DNA of 64,000 nucleotides from Phycisphaerales bacterium (GTDB taxonomy: Bacteria; Planctomycetota; Phycisphaerae; Phycisphaerales; SM1A02), in contig JAQWTL010000036.1 in NCBI GenBank assembly GCA_029242715.1, forward strand, positions 1 through 64,000, given 5' to 3'. The position numbers were made by a program, and so were the translations under genes. Under the pieces are notes generated by a model. The model did no database searches. It saw only the letters and a program-made list of their open reading frames with translations, and was not told the origin of the DNA. Positions 62,911-64,000 of this stretch are shown piece by piece. How positions within the stretch are numbered: position 1 is the stretch's first letter; every line of letters starts with the position of its first letter.

Positions 62911-63978
62911 ATGCCACAGACGCATGAATCGACAACACGTCCAGTCTTCATTTCTGGAAGACAGCACTCAGGAAACACCGTGATGGCGGTGCTGATGCAG
63001 GGCCTTGAGGGGTGGTATGTGCAAAGCGGTGAAAACACCTTCATCGAGATCCATGGCTTGATCGATCGCGAACAGAACCTCGAATCGCGTGCCCAGCGAA
63101 TCTATGAGGCCATCAAGCTTGAAGACAGAAACCAGTCGGATTGGCTTGAGTCCTACATTCGTGAGGCGGTTACAGCCAATCCAAACCAGCCGAGCCTGGA
63201 AATCTATCGAGCGGCCATGGATGCACTCGTGGCTCGTCGAGGCGAGCGGCAATGGGCACAAAAAGCAACGTCCTACATCTTTTATGCCGAAGATCTCCTG
63301 AAGTCTATCCCAGGCAGCCGCATGATCTACTTGCTGCGGAATCCCTGGGACCTCAGTGCTTCCAAGAAGCGGCGTAATCCATCAAGCGATCGGTTCTTTA
63401 GCTTGTCTCTTTCATGGGCCAAAGGCGTCCAGATCACCTCCCGACTCGAACAGGACTATCCAGATCGTTTCAAGCTGGTGCGATACGAAGATCTAGTTTC
63501 GACACCACAGAAAGTGATCCAGGATTTATGCGATTGGTTGGGAGAACCCTTTTCAGAACATCTTCTGGATGTTCCACACGTCAATCCCAGCGAGAACAAG
63601 GTTCAAGCCGGAGGGCACTATGGACACCAGTTATTGCTCGAGCAGTCAGCCTGTGACTCGTCCGCCAAGGTGTCGAGAGGCGAAGAGACCTCAACAGGAT
63701 TGAATCCATCCAAGATGTGCAAATACCAGACCCTCTTGGACACTCATGAAATTGCACGTGTTGACCAATTGCTGCTCCTATTCCGCTCCCGTCATCTCAT
63801 CAGAAGGCACTACCCGGATATGCCCCACCAGTTCGGCTCACACTCCTTAAAGGCCCATACACGGGCTTCCATAGGCCTCCCATTGGCCCCAGCCCGCTAC
63901 TGCCTTAACTATTTGACACAAATCAAACGAAGGCCTTCATACCTACTTTCAAGGTCTATACGTCGATTTCGAGCCTGA
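62911..63978 (+). CDS. P-loop sulfotransferase
   Basis: A 355-residue PAPS-dependent sulfotransferase. The 5'-phosphosulfate loop is FISGRQHSGNTVMAVL (~13-28). MIYLLRNPWDLSASKKRR (~140-157) and RYEDLVSTPQKVIQDLC (~191-207) cover the 3'-phosphate site and the RxxD region. No signal peptide is evident. The C-terminal ~30 residues are basic. It ends 22 bp before the window edge. The acceptor is unknown; planctomycetes have many such genes, often linked with surface polysaccharides. Confidence 0.85.
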   Translation: MPQTHESTTRPVFISGRQHSGNTVMAVLMQGLEGWYVQSGENTFIEIHGLIDREQNLESRAQRIYEAIKLEDRNQSDWLESYIREAVTANPNQPSLEIYRAAMDALVARRGERQWAQKATSYIFYAEDLLKSIPGSRMIYLLRNPWDLSASKKRRNPSSDRFFSLSLSWAKGVQITSRLEQDYPDRFKLVRYEDLVSTPQKVIQDLCDWLGEPFSEHLLDVPHVNPSENKVQAGGHYGHQLLLEQSACDSSAKVSRGEETSTGLNPSKMCKYQTLLDTHEIARVDQLLLLFRSRHLIRRHYPDMPHQFGSHSLKAHTRASIGLPLAPARYCLNYLTQIKRRPSYLLSRSIRRFRA

Positions 63979-64000
63979 GCCTCCCTTTGCAGAGGGCCCA

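Noticed and set aside
1-64000. CRISPR array, prophage or insertion sequence
   Set aside because: No regularly spaced direct repeats, no transposase, integrase or phage structural motifs, and no terminal inverted repeats were seen.

Overview
The window looks like the chromosome of a marine, Phycisphaerae-like planctomycete (PVC superphylum). This is inferred, not proven. The basis is: four secreted proteins with C-terminal dockerin-like EF-hand modules, one also carrying the cysteine-rich GACC repeats common in Phycisphaerae; a meso-DAP type murE-murF-mraY group; kdsB next to pyrG, an order also known in Chlamydiae; and the hpnC-hpnD-hpnE squalene genes. Genes are densely packed and frequently overlap by ATGA or TGATG. 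I see no insertion sequence, prophage, CRISPR array or rRNA.

Region 1 (1-5.7 kb): a 5'-truncated beta-helix/dockerin protein, two small membrane proteins, a divergent PfkB sugar kinase / class II aldolase pair, and a GACC-repeat dockerin protein. Region 2 (5.7-19.4 kb, all minus strand): the most unusual part. It holds a succinyl-CoA-synthetase-like alpha/beta pair, a short citryl-CoA-lyase-type citrate synthase homologue, a homoaconitase-like fused aconitase, an isocitrate/isopropylmalate dehydrogenase-family enzyme and a PrpD-family dehydratase. Interspersed are a tandem-GNAT protein, a DUF1476 protein (the F1-ATPase inhibitor zeta family of Alphaproteobacteria), an HD-like protein whose HD motif has become AD, a membrane protein and a large dockerin protein. 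Together these look like an undescribed tricarboxylate activation/cleavage/oxidation module.

Region 3 (19.4-28.5 kb): a DinB-like protein, a membrane protein, then hutH-hutU-hutI-map and a secreted prolyl oligopeptidase, which suggests use of peptides and histidine. Region 4 (28.5-34 kb): hpnE-hpnD-hpnC (squalene) divergent from ispH-rlmN. Region 5 (34-38.6 kb): a DUF4190-like protein, a 1133-residue degenerate fused indolepyruvate:ferredoxin oxidoreductase homologue with no visible Fe-S or TPP motif, and a HAD phosphatase, all with overlapping ends.

Region 6 (38.6-53.9 kb): housekeeping genes. These are an APH-fold kinase, a YfgM-like TPR protein, an RluA-type pseudouridine synthase, mraY/murF/murE, queA, an HEVGHH metalloprotease-like gene joined to fmt and def, a TPR protein, kdsB, an unusually divergent pyrG and tRNA-Met with a terminator. 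Region 7 (54-64 kb): a small dockerin protein with an exact internal duplication; a 2-hydroxyacid dehydrogenase / MBL hydrolase / MFS transporter group; tRNA-Glu; a ROK sugar kinase; two lipoproteins; an FAD monooxygenase; and a sulfotransferase.

All assignments come from reading motifs by eye. No database search was run. Several start codons differ from the longest open frame because a Shine-Dalgarno (SD) sequence or the family N-terminus supports an internal start; the reason is given in each entry.
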